DNA from: Plantactinospora endophytica
GTDB taxonomy: Bacteria > Actinomycetota > Actinomycetes > Mycobacteriales > Micromonosporaceae
NCBI RefSeq assembly: GCF_016862915.1
Contig: NZ_BONW01000013.1
Span: 62,001-126,000 of the forward strand
Direction: 5' to 3'
Length of the DNA stretch: 64,000 nucleotides
Numbering within the stretch: position 1 is the stretch's first letter; each line of letters begins with the position of its first letter. Shown in pieces: positions 1-9,716 of the stretch. The translations under genes and the position numbers were made by a program. The notes beneath the pieces were generated by a model that worked only from the letters and a program-made list of their open reading frames with translations, did not search any database and was not told where the DNA came from.

Positions 1-165
1 CGGGATCCCGAGCAGGCGATCCGGGCCGCGTTGCGAGAGTCCAAGCAGCTCATCGAGACCAGTGAGGTTCTCCACCCGGACTATCCGCCCACCACCGAGT
101 CGACTCCGTTGAACAAACCACTGCAGATGGCCACCCGACAGGGTCGACGGGAGGGACGGCTGTGA
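1..165 (+). CDS. C-terminal end of an upstream gene, possibly SRPBCC family
   Basis: The window opens inside a reading frame of 54 residues that ends in TGA at 163-165. The tail is charged and proline/threonine rich, ending in a basic stretch. The stop overlaps the GTG start of the next gene by two bases, so the two are probably translated together. Tails of this kind (a helix with a LIETSEVL-like stretch, then a polar end) occur in SRPBCC proteins found beside zinc alcohol dehydrogenases in actinomycetes. That assignment is a guess, because the diagnostic part lies outside the window. Confidence 0.5.
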   Translation, partial: RDPEQAIRAALRESKQLIETSEVLHPDYPPTTESTPLNKPLQMATRQGRREGRL

Positions 166-1337
166 AGGCGCTCGTCTGGGAGGGAGCCAACGAACTCGCG
201 GTACGGCAGGTTCCGGACCCGCAGATCCGCAACGAGCAGGACGCGATCGTACGGGTCCGTCGGACCGTGACCTGCGGGTCGGACCTGCACCTGCTCGGCG
301 GGTACGTGCCGTTCATGGAACGCGGGGACGTCCTCGGGCACGAGTTCCTCGGCGACATCGTCGAGGTCGGCCCGCAGGTACGCAACCACAAGGTAGGCGA
401 CCGGGTCGTCGTCTGCTCGTTCATCTCCTGCGGCAAGTGCTGGTACTGCCAGCAACAACAGTTCTCGCTGTGCGACAACGGAAACACGAACCCGATGATC
501 ACCGAGAACGTGTGGGGTTCCGCGCCCGGAGGCTGCTACGGCTACTCGCACGCACTCGGCGGGTTCGCCGGCAGCCACGCCGAGTACATCCGCGTCCCCT
601 ACGCCGACCAGGGCGCCTTCACCGTCCCCGACGCCGTGAGCGACGAGCGCGCGCTGTTCGCCTCCGACTCCGCCCCGACCGGCTGGATGGGTGCCGACCT
701 CGCCGGGGTGAAACCGGGCGATGTCGTGGCGGTCTGGGGCGCCGGCGCGGTAGGGCAGATGGCGGCCCGGGCATCCGTGCTGCTCGGCGCCGATCGGGTG
801 ATCGTGATCGACCGACTCGACAACCGCCTCGAGATGGCCCAGACGCATCTCGGCGTCGAGACGCTGAACTACGAGCAGCAGGACATCGGTGCCGAGTTGC
901 TGGAGCGCAGTGGCGGTCGGGGCCCGGACGTCTGCATCGAGGCGGTCGGGATGGAGTCGCACAGCGGCGGCCCGCAACTCTGGTACGACCAGATCAAGCA
1001 GCAGTTGCGGATCGAGTCCGACCGTCCGGTCGCCGCCCGGGAGGCGATCTACAACTGTCGCAAGGGCGGCAGCGTGTTCGTCCTGGGCGTGTTCGCCGGG
1101 ATGGTGGACAAGTTCCCGCTCGGCGCGCTGATGAACAAGGGCCTGACCCTGCGCGGCGCGCAGCAGCACGGACAGCGCTACATTCCGATGCTGCTGGAGC
1201 GGATGGCCCGCGGCGAGCTGGTCACGGAGCATCTGGCGACGCACACCATGCCGTTGGACGAGGCTCCGCGCGGCTACGAGATGTTCAAACAGAAAATCGA
1301 CGGATGCGTACGGGCCGTCTTCCAGCCCACCAGCTGA
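162..1337 (+). CDS. Zinc-dependent alcohol/formaldehyde dehydrogenase, MDR family
   Basis: A 391-residue medium-chain dehydrogenase, the usual size for glutathione-independent formaldehyde dehydrogenase-like proteins. The catalytic zinc ligands are visible: Cys38 in TCGSDLH, and His60-Glu61 in GHEFLG. The structural zinc loop has Cys90, Cys93, Cys96 and Cys104. A Rossmann motif GAGAVG follows near residue 190. It should oxidise an alcohol or aldehyde adduct with NAD in the cytoplasm; the substrate cannot be read from sequence. The GTG start overlaps the upstream stop, indicating coupling with the preceding gene. The next gene, ctaD, follows after about 100 bases and may or may not be co-transcribed. 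Confidence 0.88.
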   Translation: MKALVWEGANELAVRQVPDPQIRNEQDAIVRVRRTVTCGSDLHLLGGYVPFMERGDVLGHEFLGDIVEVGPQVRNHKVGDRVVVCSFISCGKCWYCQQQQFSLCDNGNTNPMITENVWGSAPGGCYGYSHALGGFAGSHAEYIRVPYADQGAFTVPDAVSDERALFASDSAPTGWMGADLAGVKPGDVVAVWGAGAVGQMAARASVLLGADRVIVIDRLDNRLEMAQTHLGVETLNYEQQDIGAELLERSGGRGPDVCIEAVGMESHSGGPQLWYDQIKQQLRIESDRPVAAREAIYNCRKGGSVFVLGVFAGMVDKFPLGALMNKGLTLRGAQQHGQRYIPMLLERMARGELVTEHLATHTMPLDEAPRGYEMFKQKIDGCVRAVFQPTS

Positions 1338-1443
1338 CCGGCACCGCCGACGCCACCGTCACCCCTGCCCCGCACCGCCGGTAGCTCGACCTCAACGGGT
1401 CTCCCTCGCCCGGCCAGTCCGCTCGTCGATGGGATGAACAGCG

Positions 1444-3441
1444 ATGCGGAAGCAGGTGATCACTGAGCCCGGACGTGACCCAGGCCGGCTGATTCTGGCC
1501 CCCGCCCGATCCGGCGGGTACCCCGGGCCGATCCGCAAGGCCGTGCCCGGCAGCCAACTCCTGCGCCTACTGGGCACCACCGACGCCAAACAGATCGGAC
1601 TGTTGTATCTGACCACGTCCTTCGGCTTCTTCCTGGTGGCCGGACTCGAGGCGATGCTGATGCGCGCCGAACTCGGCCGCCCGGGGATGCAGTTCCTCTC
1701 CCCGGAGCAGTACAACCAGCTGTTCACCTCGCACGGCACCATCATGATGCTGCTGTTCGCCACCCCGCTCGCGTTCGCGTTCGGCAACTATCTGGTACCA
1801 CTGCAGATCGGCGCCCCGGACGTCTCCTTCCCCCGACTGAACGCGCTGGCGTACTGGCTGTATCTGTTCGGTGGCCTGATGGTGCTCGGCGCCTTCCTCA
1901 TCCCCGGCGGCGGACCCGATTTCGGTTGGACGGCCTACCCGACACTGAGCCGCTACGAACACACGCCCGGCATCGGCGGCAACCTGTGGGTCATCGGTCT
2001 CGTCCTCTCGGGACTGGGCACGATCCTCGGATCGGTCAACCTCATCACCACGGTCCTGACCCTGCGGGCACCGGGCATGACCATGTTCCGGATGCCGCTG
2101 TTCACCTGGGCCATGCTCGTCACCGCCCTGATGGCCGTCGTCGTCTTCCCGCTGCTGGCGGCCACCCTGCTAGCCCTGCTCGCCGACCGGGTCCTCGGTG
2201 CTCACGTCTACGCGGCCGAACACGGCGGCCCGCTCCTGTATCAGCACCTGTTCTGGTACTTCGGCCATCCCGAGGTCTACATCGTCGCGCTGCCGTTCTT
2301 CGGCATCATCAGCGAGATCATTCCGGTCTTCAGCCGGAAGCCCCTGTTCGGCTACAAGACCATGGTGGCCGCACTCGTCGTGATCTTCCTCTATTCCCTG
2401 ACCGTCTGGGCGCACCACATGTTCGCCACCGGCCAGGTTCTCCTGCCGTTCTTCTCCGCGTTCACCTTCATCATCGCCATACCGACCGGGATCAAGTTCT
2501 TCAACTGGATCGGCACCATGTGGAAGGGACAGCTTACCTTCGAGACCCCGATGCTGTTCTCCATCGGCTTCCTCGTCACCTTCCTCTTCGGCGGTCTCAC
2601 CGGCGTCCTGTTGGCCAGCCCACCGGTCGACTTCCACACCCACGACACCTATTTCGTGGTCGGCCACTTCCACTACGTACTCTTCGGCACGATCGTCTTC
2701 GCCGCCTTCGCCGGGGTCTACTTCTGGTTCCCCAAGATGACCGGCCGGCTCCTCGACGAACGACTCGGGAAGGTCCACTTCTGGACCATGTTCCTCGGCT
2801 TCCACACCACGTTCCTGATCCACCACTGGCTCGGCAACGACGGCATGCCCCGCCGCTACGCCGACTACCTGCCGACCGACGGCTTCACCACCATGCACAC
2901 GGTCTCGACCATCGGCTCCTTCGTCCTCGGCGCCTCCACCCTGTTCTTCATCTACAACGTCTGGAAGTCCTGGCGGTTCGGACGGGCCGTGGAGGTTGAC
3001 GACCCGTGGGGGTTCGGTAACTCCCTGGAATGGGCCACCAGTTGTCCGCCGCCGCTGCGGAACTTCGACCGTATGCCGAAGATCCGCTCCGAGCGGCCCG
3101 CCTTCGACGCCAAGTACGGCCCTCTCGTCGCCGATCTCGGACGGAACCTGCCCGAGCGGGCCGCCAAACCACCCCAGCGGTTGCGGGACGAGGTGCGTCC
3201 CGAGCGTCAGGTGCCGCAGCCACCGACGGCGGAGGGCGCGCACGGCGCCGAGGGCGCCGTCGCGCACCATCCGCCAGAGCGGTCCGGCGCCCGTCCGGTG
3301 GAGGTGCCGGAACCGGAACAGGTACGCCGGCCAAGCTTCGAACACACCGACGAAGCCAGCGACAACCCGTTCGACGCAGAGCGCACCGGACCAAGCTCGG
3401 ACCGGTGGCGGAACCCGAAGGGGAGTGAAGAAGAGAAGTAG
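1444..3441 (+). CDS. ctaD: Cytochrome c oxidase subunit I
   Basis: The catalytic subunit of aa3-type terminal oxidase, a 12-helix membrane protein that reduces oxygen at the heme a3-CuB centre. Ligands are all present: His97 for low-spin heme, the CuB/cross-link motif HPEVY at 275-279, paired His324-His325, and His408 and His410 in [10 protein letters not shown]. The membrane core ends near residue 545. A charged, Pro/Glu/Arg-rich tail of about 120 residues follows and makes the protein longer than the usual 540-580. No ctaC, ctaE or ctaF gene is nearby, so this is an orphan and probably a second copy that borrows other subunits. The ATG at 1444 leaves a soluble N-terminus of about 45 residues before the first helix. 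Confidence 0.95.
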   Translation: MRKQVITEPGRDPGRLILAPARSGGYPGPIRKAVPGSQLLRLLGTTDAKQIGLLYLTTSFGFFLVAGLEAMLMRAELGRPGMQFLSPEQYNQLFTSHGTIMMLLFATPLAFAFGNYLVPLQIGAPDVSFPRLNALAYWLYLFGGLMVLGAFLIPGGGPDFGWTAYPTLSRYEHTPGIGGNLWVIGLVLSGLGTILGSVNLITTVLTLRAPGMTMFRMPLFTWAMLVTALMAVVVFPLLAATLLALLADRVLGAHVYAAEHGGPLLYQHLFWYFGHPEVYIVALPFFGIISEIIPVFSRKPLFGYKTMVAALVVIFLYSLTVWAHHMFATGQVLLPFFSAFTFIIAIPTGIKFFNWIGTMWKGQLTFETPMLFSIGFLVTFLFGGLTGVLLASPPVDFHTHDTYFVVGHFHYVLFGTIVFAAFAGVYFWFPKMTGRLLDERLGKVHFWTMFLGFHTTFLIHHWLGNDGMPRRYADYLPTDGFTTMHTVSTIGSFVLGASTLFFIYNVWKSWRFGRAVEVDDPWGFGNSLEWATSCPPPLRNFDRMPKIRSERPAFDAKYGPLVADLGRNLPERAAKPPQRLRDEVRPERQVPQPPTAEGAHGAEGAVAHHPPERSGARPVEVPEPEQVRRPSFEHTDEASDNPFDAERTGPSSDRWRNPKGSEEEK

Positions 3442-3607
3442 CCGAGAGCCGGCGACTGGCTGCTCGCCGACGACGGGCCAGACAAGACGAAACAGGGGAA
3501 TCAGTGTCGTGAGACCTCGCTAGTTATCGATCACCGACCCGCCGAAGAGCTACAGCCAGCACCGACCAGCCGACCCACCTCTGAAACACGGCCTCTAACA
3601 TGCGCCC

Positions 3608-4399
3608 ATGATTTCCGAGGCTGTGCAGAAACTTGGTCCATTCCACGCGGAGGCGGCCCGACGGGGCATCCCCGCCGCCGACGTGGAGCGGTGGTTGGAC
3701 ACCGTCCGCCCGTGCGCATCGCTGGGTCCTGAGGCGGACGGGCCGGTGGTGGGCCGGTGGGGCGGCAACCCGATGCTCCCGGCCGACCTGCCCCATCCTC
3801 CGTTCACCTTCGTCGCCGCGATCGACTGCGCGGCCCTGCCTCGTACGGCGACGGACCTGCCGCTGCCGCCCGACGGCGAGCTGCTGTTCTTCGGTGACCC
3901 CGACCCGGCCTGGGAGGACCGCCCGGCGGGCACGGTGGTCCACGTTCCCGCCGGCACGACGGTTGTCGAGCGGGGCCGAGACCTCGACCCCCAGTACGGC
4001 GACTGGACGTTGCCCGGGGCGAACCTGCGTCTGTCGATCGACCCCTCGCTGCCCAACCGCGCCGAAAGCACCGCTGAGCATTCGCGGGGCGAGGAACTCG
4101 GCGGTGCGTGGTGGAACACCGAGAGCGAGATCGTGCACAACGGAATGATGCAACTGGGCGGTTATCCCTGGGTGTGGAACCACGATCCGGTCAGGGAGGC
4201 GGCCAGGCGGGAGGCGGCCGGTGCGGGCGACGCCGCGTCGGAGGTGCCCGAGGACGACGACTGGGTGCTGCTGGCCGCCGGTGACGGCTCCTACTCCGAC
4301 GAGGCGGGAGAGTCCGACCTGATCAACTGGGTGATCCGCCGGGCCGACCTGGCCGCCCGGCGGTTCGACCGGGTCCACGTCGTGATGGACGGCATGTGA
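3608..4399 (+). CDS. DUF1963 (YwqG-like) protein
   Basis: A 263-residue soluble protein. The segment GRWGGNPMLPADLP followed by FVAAIDCAALP and LPPDGELLFFGD is the characteristic opening of the DUF1963/YwqG family. The function of that family is not established; its fold is an all-beta module found in many bacteria. The C-terminal part is acidic and keeps the family pattern in which residues near WVLLAAGDG are conserved. It stands alone between ctaD and an AlkD gene, with about 165 bases upstream, so it is probably transcribed on its own. Confidence 0.75.
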   Translation: MISEAVQKLGPFHAEAARRGIPAADVERWLDTVRPCASLGPEADGPVVGRWGGNPMLPADLPHPPFTFVAAIDCAALPRTATDLPLPPDGELLFFGDPDPAWEDRPAGTVVHVPAGTTVVERGRDLDPQYGDWTLPGANLRLSIDPSLPNRAESTAEHSRGEELGGAWWNTESEIVHNGMMQLGGYPWVWNHDPVREAARREAAGAGDAASEVPEDDDWVLLAAGDGSYSDEAGESDLINWVIRRADLAARRFDRVHVVMDGM

Positions 4400-4537
4400 T
4401 CGCGGCCCCGTACCGGGTGGGTGCCCGGCTCCGCCCGAGCGGGGTGACCGGAATGGGTGGCCGCCCGACTTCGACAGTTACCAGCCGCCGCCGTCGCCAC
4501 CGTTCCTCGTACCGGCGTGGCGGTAGCCTTGCAGGTC

Positions 4538-5248
4538 ATGGCCACGACCGCCGACGTCCGCCGCGAACTCGCCAGCCTCGCCGACCCACACCGCGCCGAG
4601 CGAGTGAGCCGGTTCTTGCAGATGACGCCCGGCGGATACGGCGAGGGCGACCGGGCCATCGGTGTGACGGTGCCCGAACAGCGCAGGGTGGCCGCCCGGT
4701 ACTGGCGCGAACTCTCCCTGGCAGGGACGACGCAGCTGCTGGGCAGCACCGTTCATGAGGAGAGGCTGACGGCACTCTTCATCCTGGTCCGGAGATTCGC
4801 CAAGGGAGACGAGGCGGAACGCAGCCAGATCTTCCACATCACCCTGGCCAACACCGGCCGCATCAACAACTGGGACCTCGTGGACTCGTCCGCGCCGTAC
4901 ATCGTCGGCCCCTGGCTGATCGACAAGGACCGGAGCGTCCTGGACCGGCTCGCCGAGTCGAGCCTGGTGTGGGACCGACGCATCGCCATCATGGCGACTT
5001 TCGCCTTCATCAAAGCCGGGGACTTCCAGTGGACCTTCCGACTCAGCGATCAGCTCCTGCACGACCCGCACGACCTCGTCCGGAAGGCCGTGGGCTGGAT
5101 GCTGCGCGAGGTGGGCAACCGTGACAGGGCGGCGGAGGAAGAGTTCCTGGAACGCCGCTACCGGGTCATGCCGCGAGTCACGCTGCGGTACGCGATCGAG
5201 AAGCTCGATCCGCAGCGACGTCGCGACTACCTGTCCGGCGCGGTATAG
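4538..5248 (+). CDS. DNA alkylation repair protein, AlkD family
   Basis: A 236-residue HEAT-repeat protein that matches AlkD length. AlkD glycosylases remove N3- and N7-alkylated purines and are built only of helical repeats. The family stretches are visible: GEGDRAIGVTVPEQRRVA near the N-terminus, INNWDLVDSSAPYIVG in the middle, the WDRRIAIMATFAFI segment, and a C-terminal RYAIEKLDP that continues the helix pattern. I chose the ATG at 4538 because the family begins just before the REL-x-LADP helix; the open frame extends 27 codons further upstream but that part is not conserved-looking. It appears to be a single-gene unit. Confidence 0.88.
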   Translation: MATTADVRRELASLADPHRAERVSRFLQMTPGGYGEGDRAIGVTVPEQRRVAARYWRELSLAGTTQLLGSTVHEERLTALFILVRRFAKGDEAERSQIFHITLANTGRINNWDLVDSSAPYIVGPWLIDKDRSVLDRLAESSLVWDRRIAIMATFAFIKAGDFQWTFRLSDQLLHDPHDLVRKAVGWMLREVGNRDRAAEEEFLERRYRVMPRVTLRYAIEKLDPQRRRDYLSGAV

Positions 5249-5633
5249 GTGACCGGGCCGGCCCGTCGTCTTACACCCGGGTCCGCATAGCCGCCTGGGC
5301 CTGGGAATCCGGCCTCGTGTCACATCTCTGACCGGCGGCGCACCGTCGCAGGCTCCCGGGGCGACCGGGTCGCCACCGTCCTTCCCCGGCTGCCGGGGCG
5401 GAGCCGGTCAGGGCGCGGTCCCGCCGGGTGACACGCTGCTCCTCGGCCGGTCAACCAGCGTCGCAGGGATCGCTCAGGAAAGCGGAACAAGACACCGGGC
5501 GGCGGGTCCCCCCGGAGAGGGAGTCCATTCCCCTCCGCCGGGGATGAGGTGTCGCCCGTCGGCGCAGACCATTGGTGCATGACGGTCGACGGACGAGTCG
5601 CGATGACGTCGGGCCTCGAGGATCGGAGCACTC
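5249..5633. other. Intergenic region without recognised content
   Basis: A 385-base gap between the AlkD gene and a small membrane protein gene. It contains a short perfect CGGGCCGGCCCG palindrome near its start and GC-rich runs, but no frame with plausible protein character, no clear promoter and no RNA gene that I could recognise. Confidence 0.4.
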
Positions 5634-6158
5634 GTGACCTCCACCGACACTGGACGTACCTGGGCTGCGGCGCCGTCACCCTGGGCCGTCTGGGCCGCCT
5701 ACGCCGTCCCGCTCTGCGTGCTGCCGTCCGCGGTCTGGCGAGTGTCCCTCGTATTCACCGACGAGGCTGCCACCGCGTGGTACATGATCTTGCTCTCCGC
5801 CCTGTCGACGGTGCTCGCCCTGGCGACACTCGGCCTGGTGCACCGCTGGGGCGAACAGGTTCCGCACTGGGTGCCGCTGCTCGGAGGCCGGCCGATCCCG
5901 GCACGCCCGGTCGTGATCCTCGCCGTGGCCGGCGGGGCACTGCTCGTCGCCATCACCGGGTACATCGTGCTGAACCAGACGTTCCACTTCGTGCCGCGCG
6001 GATGGGTCGGAGTCGGCCGCGACGAACCCGCGCACCCGGTACCCGGCTGGGAGGTACTCCGCTACTACGTCCCACTGATCGCCTGGGGTCCCCTCGTGCT
6101 GGCCGTGGCCGCCGACTACCGTCGGCGCGTCAACCTGGTTCGGGCACCGGCGCGATAG
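5634..6158 (+). CDS. Small integral membrane protein, unknown function
   Basis: A 174-residue protein with about four predicted hydrophobic segments (near residues 18-40, 48-68, 92-114 and 145-163). A conserved-looking loop, HRWGEQVPHWVPLLGGR, links segments two and three. The same HRWG loop appears in the next membrane protein, so the two may be distant paralogues. The GTG start is preceded by GAGCACTC, without a strong ribosome site. No family was recognised. It may be the first gene of a short run ending with the amidohydrolase at 7056. Confidence 0.6.
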   Translation: MTSTDTGRTWAAAPSPWAVWAAYAVPLCVLPSAVWRVSLVFTDEAATAWYMILLSALSTVLALATLGLVHRWGEQVPHWVPLLGGRPIPARPVVILAVAGGALLVAITGYIVLNQTFHFVPRGWVGVGRDEPAHPVPGWEVLRYYVPLIAWGPLVLAVAADYRRRVNLVRAPAR

Positions 6159-6339
6159 CGTCTCGAACCGCTGGTGGACCTGCCGGCCACCGGGCCGACC
6201 CAGGCTCGGCGTGGCCCCCGACGCGATCTCCAGCGGGTTCGTGTGCTGGCCAACACACCGCGAACAGCCCCCGCGATGACCACCTGGCGAGCAACTCATC
6301 CGAGCCGGCCGCCTCCTGAGACCGATCGGGCGGAGCGAC

Positions 6340-7059
6340 ATGGGAACCCTCGGTGCCGACGCCATCGTGGACCCGACCGCCGTCTGGAAGAGGCGGGTGC
6401 CGGCGGGCGCCGTGGTGTGGGTCGGGGCGTACGCGGTCGTGCACGCATGCTGGGCGGTCCGCGGCACGCCCCGATTCGCCGAGCCGGGTGAGTCCTTCCT
6501 CCCCGGTGGGTGGCATCCGGTGGTGCCCTCGGTGCTGTCGACAGTGGTGATCCTGCTGATCGAATGGGGCGCCGGATGCGGCCGCGTTCATGACCCGTCG
6601 TCGGCACTGCGAGAAGCTCCGTCACCGTACTGGGCGTATCTCGCCGGATACCTGGCGGTCGCCGCCTGCCTGGCACGCTTCGGCGCGGAGATCGTGCACG
6701 GTTTCGTGTCGGGCAAGGCACCGGAGATCTCCTGGACGTTCATGACCGCTTTCGTCGTCGCGATGCTCCTCGCCGGCACCCTGCTGCCGATGGCCTTGCC
6801 GCACCGCTGGGGTCGGTTGTTCCGCGGAACGAGCCCGACGGCGTGCTCCGGCGTCGCCGGTCGACCGCCCGGGTTTGCGATGACCCCGGTGCTCGGGTCC
6901 TGCCGTTGCTGCGGGAAGCAGCGGAGTTACACACTCTACGGCGCCGGACTGCTGGTGGCGCCCGCGTCGTACGTCGGGCCGACCAGGCCCCGTGTGCGCG
7001 GGGCGCCGTCAGCCGCCAGTCCGGTCGGAACGGTTCAAGATATCGGGGAGGGTCGATGA
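6340..7059 (+). CDS. Membrane protein with cysteine-bearing tail, unknown function
   Basis: A 239-residue protein with about four hydrophobic segments in its first 155 residues and a HRWGRLF loop after the last, echoing the HRWGEQV loop of the preceding gene. After the loop the sequence loses hydrophobicity and includes SCRCCGKQ, then a short YTLYGAGLLVA stretch. This could be a degraded fifth helix or a frame-altered tail. The stop overlaps the start of the amidohydrolase in an ATGA arrangement, which argues that the frame is genuinely used to its end. Function unknown. Confidence 0.55.
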   Translation: MGTLGADAIVDPTAVWKRRVPAGAVVWVGAYAVVHACWAVRGTPRFAEPGESFLPGGWHPVVPSVLSTVVILLIEWGAGCGRVHDPSSALREAPSPYWAYLAGYLAVAACLARFGAEIVHGFVSGKAPEISWTFMTAFVVAMLLAGTLLPMALPHRWGRLFRGTSPTACSGVAGRPPGFAMTPVLGSCRCCGKQRSYTLYGAGLLVAPASYVGPTRPRVRGAPSAASPVGTVQDIGEGR

Positions 7060-8267
7060 CGAAGCGTGCTGTCCGAGCGGCGCGGATGTTCGACGGTGAG
7101 CGGCTGGTGGACGGCGGGGTGCTGGTCCTGCTGGAGGACGGGCGAATCGCCGACGTGCACCGGGGGTGGGCGGAGGTGCCGGAGGGCTGGTCGGTGCGCG
7201 ATGTGCCGGACGGCACCCTGCTGCCCGGTTTGGTCGACGCGCACGTGCACCTGTGCGCCGATGCCGGGCCCGACGCGCTCGGCCGGCTCGCCGAGCGTTC
7301 CGAGCCCGAACTCGACGCGGTCGTCGAGGCGTCGCTGCGGGCGCACCTGGCGGCCGGCGTCACGACCGTCCGGGATCTGGGTGACCGGCGCGGGGCCGTG
7401 CTCCGATGGCGGGACCGGAAGGTGCGCGACGACCTGCCGACGGTGGTGGGGTCGGGCGCGCCGGTCACCAGCGTCGGCGGGCACTGCTGGTCGATGGGGG
7501 GCGAGGCGAGCGGCGTCGACGGGATCATTGAGGCCGTACGCCAGCGGGCGGCGGCCGGCGCAGATCTGGTGAAGGTGATGGCCAGCGGTGGGGTGTTCAC
7601 GCCTGGTACCGACACCACCCGGCCGCAGTTCAGCGACCAGGAGCTGACTGCGGCGCTGACCCGGGCGCACGATCTGGGTCTGCCGGTGACCGCGCACGCG
7701 CACGCGCTCGACGCGGTCGAGCAGGCGCTGCGCGTCGGTGTCGACGGCATCGAGCACTGCACCTGCGTGACCGCGACCGGCGCTCACGTTCCCGACGAGC
7801 TCGCGGACCGCTTGGCCGCGTCCGGGGTCGCGGTGTGTGCCACGCTCGGTACCGACCCGGCGGTGGTCACGCCGCCGGAGGTGGTGGCGATGGCGGCGCG
7901 GGCCGGGCTCAGCGAGGCCGCGCTGCGCGAGGGCGCCGCCACCCTGTACCGGGCCGGAGTCCGCCTGGTGGCCGGATCGGACGCGGGACTCGGCCCTGCG
8001 AAGCCGCACGGGATTCTGCCGGAGACCCTCGTCGAGTACGTCGCATCCGGCATCCCCGCCACCGCAGCCCTCGCCGCCGCCACCTCGGTCGGCGCCGAGG
8101 TGTGCGGCCTCGGGCGGCGCAAGGGCCGCGTCCAACCCGGATTCGACGCCGACCTACTGCTTGTGGACGGCGACCCGAGGAGCGACATCACGGTACTGCG
8201 CCACCCGCTCGCCGTGTACCGCGCCGGTGTCCTGGCCCGGGTACGCCATGAAGATGCCCCGCGCTGA
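7056..8267 (+). CDS. Amidohydrolase family protein
   Basis: A 403-residue metal-dependent hydrolase of the imidazolonepropionase/prolidase-like branch. Metal-binding features in order: DAHVHL with His63 and His65, the bridging-lysine region LVKVMASGG, TAHAHA, GIEHC, and the late GSDAG aspartate. These architectures hydrolyse C-N bonds of cyclic amides or imidopeptides; the substrate is not evident. The start ATG shares bases with the stop of the membrane protein gene upstream, so translation is probably coupled. Length and motif order are complete, so it should be active. Confidence 0.87.
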   Translation: MTKRAVRAARMFDGERLVDGGVLVLLEDGRIADVHRGWAEVPEGWSVRDVPDGTLLPGLVDAHVHLCADAGPDALGRLAERSEPELDAVVEASLRAHLAAGVTTVRDLGDRRGAVLRWRDRKVRDDLPTVVGSGAPVTSVGGHCWSMGGEASGVDGIIEAVRQRAAAGADLVKVMASGGVFTPGTDTTRPQFSDQELTAALTRAHDLGLPVTAHAHALDAVEQALRVGVDGIEHCTCVTATGAHVPDELADRLAASGVAVCATLGTDPAVVTPPEVVAMAARAGLSEAALREGAATLYRAGVRLVAGSDAGLGPAKPHGILPETLVEYVASGIPATAALAAATSVGAEVCGLGRRKGRVQPGFDADLLLVDGDPRSDITVLRHPLAVYRAGVLARVRHEDAPR

Positions 8268-8281
8268 CCGCCGGTACGAAG

Positions 8282-8732
8282 CATGAGGCCCTTTCAGCCG
8301 GGCGGAGCCCCGCGACCTACGACCGGATCGGCGGCGGCTACCGGCGGGTACGCCGGCCCGATCCGCGGCTGACCGCGCTGATCCGCGACGCGCTCGGCGG
8401 AGCGCAGCGTCGTCAACGTCGGTGCGGGCGCTGGCTCCTGCGAGCCGCCTTACGTGGACGTCACCGCGGTCGACCCCTCCCGAGTCATGCTCGAACAGCA
8501 TCCCGGCCAGCGCGGGGTACTGGCCCGCGCGGAGCAGCTTCCCTTTGGCGACGAGCGGTTCGACGCCGCGATGGGGGTGCGAACCGTGCACCACTGGCCC
8601 GACCTGTACCGCGGCTTGACCGAGCTGCGCCGGGTATCTCGCCGGCAGGTCGTCTCCACCTGGGATCCGGAACACTCGGAGGAGCTGCGGCTGGTGCGGC
8701 GGTACCTTCCCGGGGGCTGCGGGACGACCACT
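8282..8732 (+). pseudogene. Broken SAM-dependent methyltransferase
   Basis: Two frames together give a class I methyltransferase. The first frame (about 8282-8405) reads YDRIGGGYRRVRRPDPRL. The second (from about 8409) gives the SAM-binding loop VVNVGAGAGS, then VTAVDPS, LPFGDERFDAAM and VHHWPDLYRGL, with RRQVVSTWDP. The join near 8405 needs a frameshift. No start codon lies in frame with the first part, and homology stops after LVRRYLP, well short of a normal C-terminus. I therefore read it as a remnant damaged at the start, at one internal site and at the end. Confidence 0.75.
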
Positions 8733-8793
8733 AGACCCCAAGATGCAACCGTGGTTACAGTAATCCTCGTTGCGTCAGACGGAGGTGGTGGCT

Positions 8794-9288
8794 GTGGGTT
8801 CGGAACCGGGTGAGTGGGTGCTGCTTGCCTACCGGGTGCCTCGGGAGCCGTCGTCGCCACGGATCGCGATCTGGCGGCGGCTCAAGCAACTCGGCGTCGC
8901 TCAGTTGGTCGATGGCCTTGTTGGGCTGCCTGCCGATGCGCGAACCCGCGAGCAGTTGGAGTGGGTTGCCGACGATGTGCTGGCCGCGAACGGTACGGCG
9001 GGTGTGTGGCTGGCGCGGCCGGCATCGGCTGTGGCGGAGCGTGAGCTGGCTGGGCAGATGGCGGCGGCCCGCGCGGTCGAGTACGCGAAGCTCGCCGCCG
9101 AGGCCGACACCTCCACCCAGCTGGCCGGGCCGGCGCGGGCTGCGGCGGTCCGCCGGTTGCGCGGGGAGCTGCGCCGGATCCAGCGTCGGGACTTCTTCGC
9201 GCCACCGGAGCGGGAGGCCGCCCAGCGGGCGGTCGCCACACTCGCCGGTGAGCCGGCGACGGAGCCGGTGCACGGCGGTGCGTCGTGA
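8794..9288 (+). CDS. Chromate resistance protein, ChrB N-terminal domain
   Basis: A 164-residue protein matching the N-terminal half of ChrB: EWVLLAYRVPREPSSPRIAIWRRLK is the family opening, and an arginine/alanine-rich helical region with FFAPPERE closes it. In full-length ChrB this half is followed by a second domain in one chain; here the second domain is a separate gene that begins within the last codon. ChrB proteins act as chromate-responsive regulators or helpers of the efflux pump. The GTG at 8794 is chosen because GGAGG sits nine bases upstream (8781-8785). Confidence 0.85.
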   Translation: MGSEPGEWVLLAYRVPREPSSPRIAIWRRLKQLGVAQLVDGLVGLPADARTREQLEWVADDVLAANGTAGVWLARPASAVAERELAGQMAAARAVEYAKLAAEADTSTQLAGPARAAAVRRLRGELRRIQRRDFFAPPEREAAQRAVATLAGEPATEPVHGGAS

Positions 9289-9716
9289 GGTGGGTGACCC
9301 GGGCCGGGGTGCACATCGATCGGGCCGCCTGTGCGTGGTTGATCCGCCGGCATGTCGACCCGGAGGCCGAGTTCGTCTTCGTCGCGGATCCGTCCGAGGT
9401 GCCAGCCAACGCGACGCCGTTCGACATGCGCGGAGTTGACCTGTCGCATCACGGGTCGGACTGCACGTTCGAGACGATCCTGCGCCGTTACGACCTCGCC
9501 GACCCGGTGCTGTGGCGGATCGCTGAGATCGTGCACGAGGCTGACATCGACGACGGACGCTACGACGCGCCGGAGGCGGCCGGCTTGGACGTCGCGCTGC
9601 GCGGCCTGTCCATGATCTGCGACGACCCCCGGGTCCTGGAGCTCACCGGGCCCCTGTTCGACGGCCTCTACGAATACCACCGTCGCGCCCTGCTTCTCGG
9701 ACGCACGCCCGCATAA
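9285..9716 (+). CDS. Chromate resistance protein, ChrB C-terminal domain
   Basis: A 143-residue protein equal to the C-terminal ChrB domain. The motifs WVTRAGVHIDRAACAWLIRR, FDMRGVDLSHHG and CTFETILRRY are clear, as is the closing IVHEADIDDGRYDAPEA stretch. The histidines and acidic residues suggest metal or oxyanion sensing, but this is not proven for the family. Its GTG start overlaps the stop of the preceding gene (GTGA), so the two halves are made in sequence and could assemble into a two-chain ChrB. chrA follows after about 100 bases. Confidence 0.87.
   Translation: MRWVTRAGVHIDRAACAWLIRRHVDPEAEFVFVADPSEVPANATPFDMRGVDLSHHGSDCTFETILRRYDLADPVLWRIAEIVHEADIDDGRYDAPEAAGLDVALRGLSMICDDPRVLELTGPLFDGLYEYHRRALLLGRTPA

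Noticed and set aside
81-1244. Long open frame antisense to the alcohol dehydrogenase
   Set aside because: It mirrors a real gene with full zinc motifs. Its own translation is Ala/Val/Arg-rich without any fold pattern.
2170-3345. Frame antisense to ctaD coding for an acidic protein
   Set aside because: It is a shadow of ctaD; Glu/Gly/Val-rich with no domain pattern.
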